Below, one piece after another: positions 56,901 to 62,000 of a DNA stretch of 62,000 nt (position 1 is its first letter; the number at the start of each line of letters is the position of its first letter). The notes below the pieces were generated by a model. It saw only the letters and a program-made list of their open reading frames with translations. It made no database searches and was not told where the DNA came from. Both the position numbers and the translations under genes were made by a program. The stretch is from the NCBI RefSeq assembly GCF_001949145.1, contig NW_019091362.1, forward strand, positions 8,421,762 through 8,483,761, read 5' to 3'. This stretch comes from Acanthaster planci. Taxonomy: Eukaryota; Echinodermata; Asteroidea; Valvatida; Acanthasteridae.

Positions 56901-56996
56901 CAGAGTTACTTACAAGGGGCATCCTGTGGGTATTATGGAGCTTTTTCTGAGCTTCTATGGCCGCCTGACGTGTGTAGTAAGTCACAAAACAACAGC
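11816..56996 (-). CDS. CELF2: CELF-family RNA-binding protein (CUGBP Elav-like), 3' twelve coding exons
   Basis: Joined exons (transcript order): 56996-56914, 49096-49048, 48648-48520, 46907-46825, 44514-44386, 31179-31104, 29528-29424, 24936-24712, 18305-18240, 15224-15075, 12839-12696, 11937-11816. All junctions are GT-AG and in frame: 1361 coding bases, 452 residues after a split first codon. Numbered from the first complete codon: RRM1 second half ~1-36, RRM2 ~44-128, low-complexity linker ~129-365, RRM3 ~366-448, C-terminus KDKPY then TAA. CELF proteins bind U/G-rich RNA in nucleus and cytoplasm and control alternative splicing, deadenylation and translation. RRM1/RRM2 wording resembles vertebrate CELF1/CELF2 more than CELF3-6. 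Exon sizes of 83, 49 and 144 nt also match the vertebrate genes. In an invertebrate it would be co-orthologous to CELF1 and CELF2, so the symbol is approximate. The start codon and first half of RRM1 are not in the window; the 5' end is incomplete. Confidence 0.95.
12030..12510 (+). mobile_element. TTAA-element family, copy 1 (truncated, plus orientation)
   Basis: Shares long blocks with copies at 13927-14525 and 41406-41996, for example GCCAGATTAGCGTGCAG and TACGGTCTTTTGTTACA. The terminal repeats are lost. It lies in the intron downstream of the RRM3 exon. Confidence 0.8.
12542..12677. mobile_element. 136-bp MITE with TIR CCAGAGCTGTNTATAGA
   Basis: The ends are inverted repeats (left CCAGAGCTGTGTATAGA, right reverse complement CCAGAGCTGTTTATAGA). 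Directly outside are two copies of AAAGGA at 12536-12541 and 12678-12683, a visible target-site duplication. It contains no ORF. It sits 12 bp, including the duplicated target, from the CELF RRM3 exon donor. Confidence 0.8.
12696..12839 (-). CDS. CELF2: CELF exon: first half of RRM3 (144 bp, phase 1 to 1)
   Basis: Encodes [40 protein letters not shown] and TNLSKCF. RNP2 is LFIYHL. This is nearly identical to vertebrate CELF1/2 and has the same 144-bp length. The acceptor is GGCAAGTAG and the donor GTGAGT at 12695-12690. A 136-bp inverted-repeat element begins only 18 bp into the downstream intron (with its target duplication from position 13), and inverted copies of a longer repeat sit in both flanking introns. 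Confidence 0.97.
12840..15074. other. CELF intron before the RRM3 exon (2235 bp)
   Basis: Contains the complete TTAA element at 13927-14525 in minus orientation. I found no supported alternative exon corresponding to the vertebrate AALPTLYSQ segment. Confidence 0.8.
13927..14525 (-). mobile_element. Complete TTAA-flanked (piggyBac-like) non-autonomous element, copy 2, 599 bp
   Basis: Both ends are TTAA followed by related inverted repeats (TTAACCATATGCTGCTAGGG at the low end; TTAACCACTTGCTGCCGGGT reading in from the high end). The TTAA target with CC-starting TIRs is the pattern of the piggyBac superfamily, so that assignment is an inference from the ends. There is no transposase ORF. Copies 1 and 3 share the interior. 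Confidence 0.85.
15075..15224 (-). CDS. CELF2: CELF Gly-rich linker exon with conserved [12 protein letters not shown] motif (150 bp, phase 1 to 1)
   Basis: Starts with a Gly/Ser/Met-rich stretch ([20 protein letters not shown]) and ends [15 protein letters not shown], which equals the vertebrate [15 protein letters not shown] motif just before RRM3. The donor is CAG|GTAAAG at 15074-15069. The acceptor CTTTGACCCTGAAG|G has a poor pyrimidine tract, but it is the only upstream AG checked that keeps phase with the preceding exon. The vertebrate segment AALPTLYSQSLLQQQ, normally after QQYA, is absent: QQYA joins GPEGANL directly. Confidence 0.92.
16631..16830. mobile_element. Small dispersed element with CAACTGGGGACCC inverted repeats, copy 1
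   Basis: Matches 56310-56472 over most of its length (ACAAGTGTGTATTTGCCTGC…AGAAACAAACTC). CAACTGGGGACCC near the left end is partly mirrored by GGGTCCCC…TTGAAT near the right. This copy carries three 18-bp units TGTCAATCGGGGACCCTC from 16730. Confidence 0.75.
17078..17251. repeat. Perfect 16-bp inverted repeat pair, 174 bp apart end to end
   Basis: CTTCAAGCAAACTTGA at 17078-17093 is exactly reverse-complemented at 17236-17251. It may be the ends of a small MITE; no second copy and no clear target duplication was seen. Confidence 0.5.
18240..18305 (-). CDS. CELF2: CELF small Gly/Ser/Met linker exon (66 bp, phase 1 to 1)
   Basis: Encodes [20 protein letters not shown] then P between split Gly codons. 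The composition matches the exons on either side. The acceptor CACTCTCCTCACAG is strong and the donor is CAG|GTATAT at 18239-18234. It was recognised by phase, splice sites and composition rather than by family homology, so it is less certain than the RRM exons. It can be skipped without frame change. Confidence 0.78.
18306..24711. other. CELF intron after the prion-like exon (6406 bp)
   Basis: Mostly AT-rich unique sequence without supported exons. The notable object is the 21-bp tandem array at 21217-21287. An ACATGTACATGTA patch lies at 21463-21478. Confidence 0.8.
21217..21287. repeat. 21-bp tandem repeat carrying phased ATGCAAAT octamers / UGCAUG motifs
   Basis: Octamer ATGCAAAT is exact at 21217, 21227, 21238 and 21248; one- or two-base variants follow at 21259, 21269 and 21280. 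Spacing alternates 10 and 11 bp. On the transcribed strand UGCAUG occurs at 21242-21237, 21263-21258 and 21284-21279. ATGCAAAT is the known POU/Oct site and UGCAUG the known RBFOX site; which, if either, matters here is not shown by sequence. Confidence 0.85.
24712..24936 (-). CDS. CELF2: CELF prion-like Gly/Asn/Ser linker exon (225 bp, phase 1 to 1)
   Basis: Encodes about 75 residues, starting [20 protein letters not shown], with a repeated unit S-F/Y-G-N-Q-x-G. DNA units of 27 bp (TCC-TWT-GGC-AAC-CAR...) repeat about four times. The acceptor is TTTGTTTGTTTCAG. The donor is inferred as GTTAAC at 24711-24706, which is weak; it was chosen because it keeps phase 1 for the next exon and the biased composition reaches this point. 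Without splicing here the frame ends at an immediate TAA. Other in-phase GT sites exist inside the exon (CAG|GTAACA, GCG|GTAATG). Vertebrate CELF linkers have no such segment that I recall. Confidence 0.82.
26006..26276 (+). mobile_element. Hairpin-containing dispersed element, copy 1
   Basis: Matches 52208-52495 in the opposite orientation and, more weakly, about 35200-35410. The ends begin AGTGTGGAC. It contains a perfect 12-bp-arm hairpin (26202-26213 with 26222-26233) and a second hairpin near 26243-26271. No ORF; non-autonomous DNA element inferred. Confidence 0.75.
27758..27775 (-). CDS. Candidate 18-bp CELF microexon (uncertain)
   Basis: On the minus strand TCTTTGGCAG | 18 bases | GTGAGT forms an exon-like unit. 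In phase 1 it would add GTLYK plus split codons, vaguely like the TLYS of the vertebrate linker. It is a multiple of three and lies between two phase-1 exons, so it could be included without frame change. The pyrimidine tract is poor and chance is quite possible. Confidence 0.2.
29424..29528 (-). CDS. CELF2: CELF poly-alanine linker exon (105 bp, phase 1 to 1)
   Basis: Encodes [12 protein letters not shown], a run of 13 alanines, then [10 protein letters not shown]. This corresponds to the vertebrate [12 protein letters not shown] segment. The alanine run uses mixed GCN codons, so it is not a pure triplet repeat at the DNA level. The acceptor is very strong (long T/C tract, CTGCAG) and the donor is GTGAGT at 29423-29418. 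Length divisible by three with equal phases makes it a possible cassette exon. Confidence 0.92.
29529..31103. other. CELF intron (1575 bp) between linker exons
   Basis: No exon, repeat copy or RNA gene recognised; several A/T runs only. Confidence 0.7.
31104..31179 (-). CDS. CELF2: CELF linker exon (76 bp, phase 0 to 1)
   Basis: Encodes [20 protein letters not shown] followed by MQQLA, aligned with vertebrate LLQQATSSSNLGAFSGIQQMAG. The acceptor is TTCACTCGTGCAG, preceded by a long (CT)n-T run at 31245-31220, and the donor is GTGAGT at 31103-31098. At 76 nt it is not a multiple of three, so skipping it alone would break the frame. Confidence 0.92.
31220..31245 (-). promoter_or_regulatory. 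(CU)n-U9 tract upstream of the 76-bp exon
   Basis: On the transcribed strand a run of about nine CT dinucleotides followed by nine T lies 40-65 nt before the acceptor of the 31104-31179 exon. CUCUCU is the established binding motif of PTB proteins. A plain microsatellite is the alternative. Confidence 0.35.
31329..31492. repeat. 82-bp tandem duplication
   Basis: Two units, 31329-31410 and 31411-31492, share GTCACACACCAAACACAGCC and TGAGTATATCATCTTTTCGG with about ten differences. A local duplication, not coding. Confidence 0.85.
35200..35410 (-). mobile_element. Hairpin-containing dispersed element, diverged copy 3
   Basis: Shares TAGTGTGGACC, AGGAGCATTTTC and ACAAAGGAATGTCCAC in the same order and orientation as the 52208-52495 copy. 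The internal hairpins are no longer recognisable. Confidence 0.5.
40210..40365 (+). mobile_element. tRNA-derived SINE (candidate)
   Basis: An A-box-like TGGTCGAGTGGTC at 40226-40238 and a B-box arm GTGGGCTCGAATCCCAC at 40273-40289 form the two internal RNA polymerase III promoter elements, with a class II (Ser/Leu-like) D arm. The acceptor and anticodon stems are mispaired, so it is not a working tRNA. A non-tRNA tail follows, ending near ACAGTGATACAATAAATG. Confidence 0.65.
41406..41996 (+). mobile_element. TTAA-flanked (piggyBac-like) non-autonomous element, copy 3
   Basis: Starts TTAACCGTATGCTGCCGGGT at 41406. The right end is decayed (AGCACGAAGTGGTTAC). The interior matches copies 1 and 2. 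About 590 bp, close to the 599 bp of the intact copy. Confidence 0.8.
43775..43797. repeat. Solo end resembling the TTAA-element terminal repeat
   Basis: CATCCGGCGTCAAGTGGTTAA resembles the terminal CACCCGGCAGCAAGTGGTTAA of the 13927-14525 element. No partner end was found nearby. Confidence 0.4.
44386..44514 (-). CDS. CELF2: CELF exon: end of RRM2 and start of linker (129 bp, phase 0 to 0)
   Basis: Encodes [20 protein letters not shown] and then [23 protein letters not shown]. The first part is the last strand of RRM2 plus the basic extension (vertebrate GCSSPIVVKFADTQKDKEQ). The rest is divergent linker, with QYFA in the place of vertebrate PQYLA. The acceptor is CTGTTGTTACTGTCAG and the donor GTAAGA at 44385-44380. 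It precedes the largest intron visible, 13,206 bp. Confidence 0.95.
44515..46824. other. CELF intron (2310 bp)
   Basis: AT-rich with A-runs near 45050 and 45345. No exon, RNA gene or repeat copy recognised. Confidence 0.7.
46825..46907 (-). CDS. CELF2: CELF exon: second half of RRM2 (83 bp, phase 1 to 0)
   Basis: Encodes [20 protein letters not shown] then HQSTTME, matching vertebrate [30 protein letters not shown]1 is KASCAFVTF where vertebrates have SRGCAFVTF: the conserved Gly is replaced by Ala-Ser, one codon longer (83 bp against 80). The acceptor is TATCCAACAG and the donor GTAGGT at 46824-46819. A second AG four bases downstream (CAACAGCAAG) would shift frame and reach TAA within five codons, so the upstream AG is the coding one. 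Confidence 0.92.
46908..48519. other. CELF intron within RRM2 (1612 bp)
   Basis: Contains the 154-bp foldback element at 47789-47942, a short (AGGTC)n run near 47437-47459 and an ACATGTACATGTAC patch near 47399. Confidence 0.8.
47789..47942. mobile_element. 154-bp foldback MITE
   Basis: TTCACAATAGTTTGCCTCCA at the left is mirrored by the right end (reverse complement TTCACAATAGTGCCCCTCCA). The complementarity continues inward through GAGTTTGTAA, CAATCAC, AATCTGTTGACCC, so almost the whole element is one imperfect hairpin. Confidence 0.8.
48520..48648 (-). CDS. CELF2: CELF exon: first half of RRM2 (129 bp, phase 1 to 1)
   Basis: Encodes [20 protein letters not shown], then [26 protein letters not shown]2 is LFVGMV. 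MVSK and MFSP match CELF2 wording. Vertebrate exons are 135 bp; this one is two codons shorter, lacking the Ala before VEDR and one residue in the GPDGLSRG loop, which reads ESEKSK here. The acceptor is a strong tract CTCTGGCCCACAG and the donor GTGAGC at 48519-48514. Confidence 0.95.
49048..49096 (-). CDS. CELF2: CELF exon: end of RRM1 (49 bp, phase 0 to 1)
   Basis: Encodes [16 protein letters not shown], matching the vertebrate MHHPIQMKPADSEKSN, the last beta strand of RRM1 and the short RRM1-RRM2 linker. The acceptor is TATTTCCAG and the donor GTAAGC at 49047-49042. The 49-bp length is identical to vertebrate CELF genes. It is separated from the next exon by only 399 bp, the shortest intron of the gene. 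Confidence 0.95.
50160..50639. mobile_element. 480-bp hAT-like non-autonomous element with 8-bp target duplication
   Basis: The ends are AGGGCTG inverted repeats (left TAGGGCTGTGCCGAATA, right reverse complement AAGGGCTGGGTCAAATT). Identical GAAAAATG copies flank it at 50152-50159 and 50640-50647. An 8-bp duplication with a short RGGGCTG end is typical of hAT elements. The interior is rich in GAATATTTGAATATT. No ORF. Confidence 0.85.
52208..52495 (-). mobile_element. Hairpin-containing dispersed element, copy 2
   Basis: Reverse-orientation match to 26006-26276. The ends carry AGTGTGGAC. Both internal hairpins of copy 1 are kept with paired substitutions. Confidence 0.75.
56310..56472. mobile_element. 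Small dispersed element with CAACTGGGGACCC-type inverted repeats, copy 2
   Basis: Matches 16631-16830, with fewer internal direct-repeat units. The right end GGGTCCCCAGTTGAATGC mirrors the left TGCAACTGGGGGCCC. It is preceded by a (CA)n run. Confidence 0.75.
56914..56996 (-). CDS. CELF2: CELF exon: second half of RRM1 (83 bp, phase 1 to 0)
   Basis: The reverse strand reads [16 protein letters not shown] followed by [11 protein letters not shown]. This is the RNP1 strand and second helix of CELF RRM1 (vertebrate GCCFVTFYTRKAALEAQ). The acceptor is a good pyrimidine tract ending TTTCAG at 56997-56999 and the donor is GTAAGT at 56913-56908. The 83-bp length equals the vertebrate exon. One oddity: the vertebrate LPGMHH motif at the exon end is MPLMKN here, so the usual Gly is replaced by Leu. 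The preceding exon must end in phase 1 and lies outside the window. Confidence 0.95.
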
Positions 56997-59900
56997 CTGA
57001 AACATAGACAGAAACGACAACGGAAAAAAAAGGATATTTAATGACACGGCAATAAACAGGTCAACATGCGCACATCAACAGAGTGACACCCGTGAAGACA
57101 ATGACATTTCAAGATGGTAACCAGACAGCCCCATTTGCACATTGCAGACTGAGAAAAAAAGCAGCCCTGCAAGGTACCAATTTATCTTACCTGCATGTAC
57201 GTATAACAATTGATTGCCACGTACACATGTATTCATGTACTTATGGGCTTAGGTATAACAAAGTATATCCTCAGTTGGGATTACAGGTATAAGGTTAGTG
57301 TCTGCACCGCTGATTTTCATAGACGTAATTGGCATTGGGAATTGATGAGATTCGTGACATTAAATGAAACCATTAGCAAGCATGGAATGATGAAAATACC
57401 TTCCGAGGGGAAGGGGAATGATTCTTTCAAGGATGAAAAAAACTGGGCAATAATTTCAGGACAAGCCGATATGTTGCTTCCCTGGACTCCAAACCTGGGC
57501 ATCTTACACAGTGTGATGGCAATTCACTTTTAAGGCACAGAGCGCGCGCGCACTGACAACCCTGCTGCTCTAAATCCCCTGAAAATCCAACACCTGGGTT
57601 TGGCAGTATGTTGATGGATATGGGGCTGTGCTGTCCACATGATCTCTCACACTTTTACTGAAGCAGATGAATATGACCACAAGTTCACTGCACAATGGGA
57701 GATCTGTGAGGATTCAGGATGATTTCCATCAGGAAAAAAAAAATGGGTCAGAACTACACATCAAGAGTCAGGGCACCATCCAACTAATGAAAACATAAAA
57801 GACACACTTTGTAAACAGTCCTTACGGCCTCTGGAGAAACTGACCTTTAAAAAAAAGAGTCAAAGTACTACACGTACATGTAACACTGACCCTCTTAATT
57901 TTAAACAGTCCGTGATGGTGTTTACAGAGGGAGATGACATGCATCTTAAGAAGAAAAAAAAAGAAAAAAAGAAAAAAAAAAACTGAAAAAAAGGGAAAAA
58001 ACAGACCAGGGTTAATTTCCGAGGAAGGCATTATCTCCCATTTACGCTGACACTCCAGAGCTATCAACACAGAGAAAGATGAAACACTTCATCTGAAGGA
58101 GCTGGCCACGGTGTGCTGCAAGATAATGGCCGGCCACTTCGGCTAATTGAGTCGGTCGGGGAGCCGGCTTAGCAGTCAACAAGCGCACGCGCAAGGTACC
58201 GGTGCTACTCGAGACACTTCACGTGGGGTGGCAGGTCGGGAAAATGGGACTGGGGGGGGGGGAGAAGAGCATGGAATTGCATGCAGATGTCGCCGGCGTC
58301 CGACATTGTAAAGGTACCCCCCTGTACATACATGTACATGTATTGTTCTGTGCATGAAGAGTACCCCAGACATGTACAGAGTTAAACTTGTGCACTACTG
58401 GTAGGTACAGAGGGCTTCTCCCTAAATTTTTTTATGAGGATGAGTGGCTAAAACACCCCCCACAAAAAAAAAAAATCTGGGTGTGTCAAGTGCACACAAA
58501 ATATTTTTGGTCATGCCGACCAAGCCAAAAATACCATTCACAGTACGTACGGAACTTGTAAGTTTTCCTCAGGTTAAACGTACTGTACATGTGTGGCTGC
58601 CTCTGGTCATCAGAAAGTCTGGCTATTTTTGCATTTGGCTATTAATGCTCAGCTTTCAGTTTTCTTCGCTTTTTCCGTTTTGTTTTCAGTGAAAGTGGCA
58701 ACATTGACTAAAACAGGCCAAAGTGGTCACTGAAATTAGTCGTGTGGGTTGGTTTGGTAGTGACTTCCAGTCTGAAAATGCATGGAAAACCTTGCATCCA
58801 CTCATTTGAATGGAATGTGGCCACAGAAAAAGAAAAGCAACATCCTGTTACAGAGGGCATTTCTTTGGCTCTAAGACAGGTACCGGTACCCCGGGGGGTA
58901 ATTACACAAAACCACAGGGGAAATAAAGAGGTTGTTTATTTGTACAGCCCAGTAATAAGCAATGTCTGTAGTACTCTGATGAAAACCAAAAGGAAAATGG
59001 AGAATCTGTCTATCCTGTAAGTCCATCAGGCTAGGAGNGAAAACCACCCATTAATTCACACTGACGATCACTCCAGGAAAGAAATGCATGTACATCTATT
59101 TGAAGATATCGGTAATTGTTACTCATGATACTTTGGTCAATGCAGAGCCAGGAATTTCATTCAAATTGCTGTCTCGGATCCTAACTTCCCACATGCTGAG
59201 GCTAGCTGGTCTCTCCCTGCAGCCTCCAGTGCCCTCTCGGCTGTGCTGGATACCAACCGCATGTTCACTGTTCTCGAAGGCCTGGCACGGGCCGGGTTTC
59301 CAGAATTACGGCTATGACGTCCCCCATATAGACCACTCTCATTGTGCCTACAACTTGTAGGGGTGGACGAAATTGGCAGAAATATCACCTTGTGGTCGGT
59401 TTTCGGTTTTACGACCAATTTGTTCACAATGGACATTTGTCTCATTGATTTTAGATAGGGTTGTATTTTCATTTAGTATTTCGTGGTACATATATCATTT
59501 GTGAATTACTCTGTTACTTTTGTACCAATGGCCAACCACAGTTTTAGCAGCCACTTGTGGGAAACACACGACTGTCACATCAAAGGAGCAGACCCCATCT
59601 GTAAATGACAAAGACTTAGACACGACATGCACATGCAGACACAGTATGGAAGCTGCCTGACTTGCCAGGGCATCAAGCCCTGTCAAGTATTGTGGTCATG
59701 TAACTGCCAAGGCTCTCAAGCCATCCCCAACCAGCAAAAAATCCACCTGACCTAACAGCTCTGTAGTGGTCTCGTAAAACTGGTTCAGTCCAGTAAATTT
59801 TATGATCCACAGGACTGGTGGTCTGGTGACATTACTAATGAAATTGAAACTCTCCTAACATGTACATGTACATGTAATGGTACTTTATGGCCGATAGACA

Positions 59901-60679
59901 AAGGAAGAGGTTTGCAGTCCTTGTGTATTAAAATACGTTCACCCCTACTAATGGAATGTTAATGGCTGGATACGAATATCCAACTGCATGAATCAAAGAT
60001 GGCTGCAACTGCTTTAAAGCCAGACTACACAATTATAAAGCGTGGAACAGACAGTTTAGACGTCCCTGCGCGAGAGTCCTGTGTATAGTAAATAGCTGCC
60101 CGCGAGAGTACACCGACTCTAACCCAGTGCTTTGCCCAGCAAGTCTGAATTAACATGAGCTAGGTGCACAACAAATCAATCAGTGTTAATAATGGAACTT
60201 ATCGCGCCGGATTGACACGGTCGAATGTTGACATCCGCATCCGGGCCGCGTTTTTATGACAACCATGTCATAAAAGCCACTCTGCCCACAAGTCCTTTGG
60301 CCAGTTACATGCAAAGCACTTGTATTGCTTGCCCATTATGATAACAATTCCTGCTTCTGGTGTTAAAAACCTCGGTTTATGCACATTTCCTGTTATTTAT
60401 TCTTGTCATGTCAAAGCTTCTCAGTGACCACAGTTATCCCTAACATTCTCAGATGTACAGGTACATGTCATACAGAATTACCAGTTGGAAGAAAAAAAAA
60501 TCAATCTCCAATAATGAAATCACTGCCATATACACCGTAGATAAAAAATCACACATGGGCACCGTAGATTAGATAAGCAGGAGTATTTATTTTTCTCACT
60601 TGAGCTATGATACAAGTAAGCAACACTTAATATACTTACGTGTCAGTACATGTCCATCTGTGAACATACATGTATATGG

Positions 60680-60792
60680 TGCGTAAGAGTACATGTACAA
60701 GGCAACATGGCTGTGTACATGTACAGTACATGTACATAGCAATATAGCTGTGTACATGTACAAGGCAACATGGCTGTGTACATGTACATGTG
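60680..60792. repeat. Minisatellite of GTACATGTAC plus CAACATGGCTGT units
   Basis: GTACATGTACAAGGCAACAT recurs from 60689 and 60752, with a variant (GTACATGTACATAGCAATAT) at 60726. It is strongly palindromic because of the ACATGT core. Confidence 0.8.
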
Positions 60793-60964
60793 ATGAAGAG
60801 AAAGCGGTGGCACTTGCCAAAAACCATTGACAGTCAATATGGACGTGTACCACAAATGTACATGTACCAGTCACAGGTATTGCTGGGGTTGGGGAGAGTT
60901 GAAACTCATCAGCAGCAAACTGACAAACCATCAGCAGTGGAAAGAGGTCTTTTCTGAGGTCTTT

Positions 60965-61342
60965 TTAAAGAGCACCTCAAAGGAAAACATGTTTTCTCTG
61001 ATTTATCAGTTCAAAAAAACATGGAAGCATCCTAATTGAACGCAGTGTCATTTGTCTTCAGAGCTCAACCATCAACAAGGGCTACATGCATTGTTTGGCA
61101 TGCACAAGAGTTTATCCACTACGCTCACAAGGTGAGCTCACGTGAGGGTTCCTCTTGTTTTCTGTGTTTTCTCTGAACGACACGATCTACATTCAGAATT
61201 CGCATCTTGGCACAAATAGGAAAAAAAGCCCTTTTTAGTCTGTTATAGTTGAGCTCTGAAGACAATTCGATTTGGGTGCTTCCATTTTTATTTGAACAGC
61301 TAAAATCAGAGAAAACATCTTTTCCTTAGAGGTGCTCTTTAA
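60965..61342. mobile_element. 378-bp MITE with about 100-bp terminal inverted repeats
   Basis: The left arm 60965-61069 (TTAAAGAGCACCTCAAAGGA … TTGTCTTCAGAGCTCAAC) is matched in reverse complement by 61248-61342 (TTAAAGAGCACCTCTAAGGA … TTGTCTTCAGAGCTCAAC) with modest divergence. The two ends are TTAA. No ORF in the 180-bp centre. Confidence 0.85.
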
Positions 61343-62000
61343 GCCACTGGTGATTGTCATCCCCTTTCTGTTTTGGTTTATTTTTCATTCTCTTTTAAAC
61401 CCTTTCGATTTTGAATTTTTTGTAGGGAGGGGAGAGGAGTGTGGAGACACTCCTCCTACTGTGACCCCTCCTGAATACATGTGCATGTCCGTGTAGTAGG
61501 CATGCACCTTGGACTTCGGGAAAAAAAAGAGAAAATCCCAATCTTCACAAGACTTTGTTCAATGTTTGGAATGGAAATCAGCCGATCCGAGGAAAAGCTG
61601 CATGCCTGATGTAGATAAGTCATTTCAGCAGGAATCTGAGCATCATCTTGCTGATCTGAGTCATCTCGCTGGGTGCCTTCATGTCAACATGCACAGTCCT
61701 GTGGAGGTCGCAAGAGGGAGGTGAAGGGGGGGGGGTCCGTGCAGCTGGGTGCAATGACCGTCATGATCAAGCACCTTTTGGGGCTTGACGCCGTCGACAC
61801 AGAGATGCACTCTCACGAAACACGACCAGCCCTGACCCCCCCCATTCCATCTCTGACCCTCCCACTCCGCTCGCTGGGCACAGGAGTGCCAGTAATCTGA
61901 ACCCTCTCACATTTAGACAGTTCCGAGCAGATGGAGAGAGAACGAGAGAGAAGAGACAATGTACACATTTTCCTTGAGCAAAATCCTTCGCAGCAACCTC

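Larger units (their letters stand above)
49097..56913. other. CELF intron within RRM1 (7817 bp)
   Basis: Contains an intact hAT-like element at 50160-50639, a hairpin element copy at 52208-52495, a short TIR element at 56310-56472, CA-repeats near 55335 and 56295, and dense ACATGTAC palindromes at 51950-52640 and 55980-56030. No supported exon. Confidence 0.75.
56997..62000. other. Upstream CELF intron or 5' DNA (no exon supported)
   Basis: I searched for the first half of RRM1 (…KMFVGQIPR…) on the minus strand and did not find it. Contents: a GC-rich patch near 58080-58320, an ambiguous base (n) at 59038, an isolated coding-like stretch at 59129-59314, a 10-bp-arm palindrome at 60252-60275, an ACATGTAC minisatellite at 60680-60792, and a 378-bp TIR element at 60965-61342. 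Confidence 0.7.

Noticed and set aside
60680-60792. CRISPR-like regularly spaced repeat
   Set aside because: Spacing is irregular, units are palindromic simple sequence, and the context is an animal genome.

Overview
This window is eukaryotic genomic DNA from an animal, most likely an invertebrate deuterostome or another marine invertebrate. A cephalochordate such as amphioxus fits best, but this is an inference. The basis is one metazoan-type gene spread over more than 45 kb in small exons with GT-AG introns, AT-rich non-coding DNA, many short non-autonomous DNA transposons, and frequent ACATGTAC-type palindromic simple sequence.

Only one protein-coding gene can be firmly supported. It is a CELF-family (CUGBP/ETR-3/Bruno-like) RNA-binding protein on the minus strand. 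Twelve coding exons run from 56996 down to the stop codon at 11816. Reading frame is kept across every junction and gives 452 residues after a partial first codon. The exons encode the second half of RRM1, all of RRM2, a long low-complexity linker, and all of RRM3 with the family C-terminus ending KPY-stop. The exons for the start codon and the first half of RRM1 are not visible here and should lie beyond 62000. RRM1/RRM2 wording ([27 protein letters not shown]) is closer to the CELF1/CELF2 group than to CELF3-6.

Layout from high to low coordinates (transcript order): 62000-56997, intron or upstream DNA with a 378-bp long-TIR element; 56996-44386, RRM1b and RRM2 exons; 44385-31180, a 13.2-kb intron with a tRNA-derived SINE, a TTAA-flanked element and several repeats; 31179-15075, five linker exons, one of them a prion-like Gly/Asn/Ser exon of 225 bp; 12839-11816, RRM3 exons; below 11815, the 3' UTR, with a plausible poly(A) signal at 7258-7263 and alternatives near 1220 and 1110, then downstream DNA without recognisable genes.

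The points most worth following are: (1) a 75-bp intronic array with seven octamer-like ATGCAAAT sites at exact 10/11-bp spacing, which on the transcribed strand also gives three UGCAUG (RBFOX) motifs; (2) inverted copies of a roughly 600-bp TTAA-flanked element on both sides of the RRM3 exon, a layout that favours circular RNA; (3) a run of symmetric phase 1-1 linker exons, including a lineage-specific prion-like exon preceded by a U/G-rich CELF-type binding tract; and (4) several intact small elements with visible target-site duplications.
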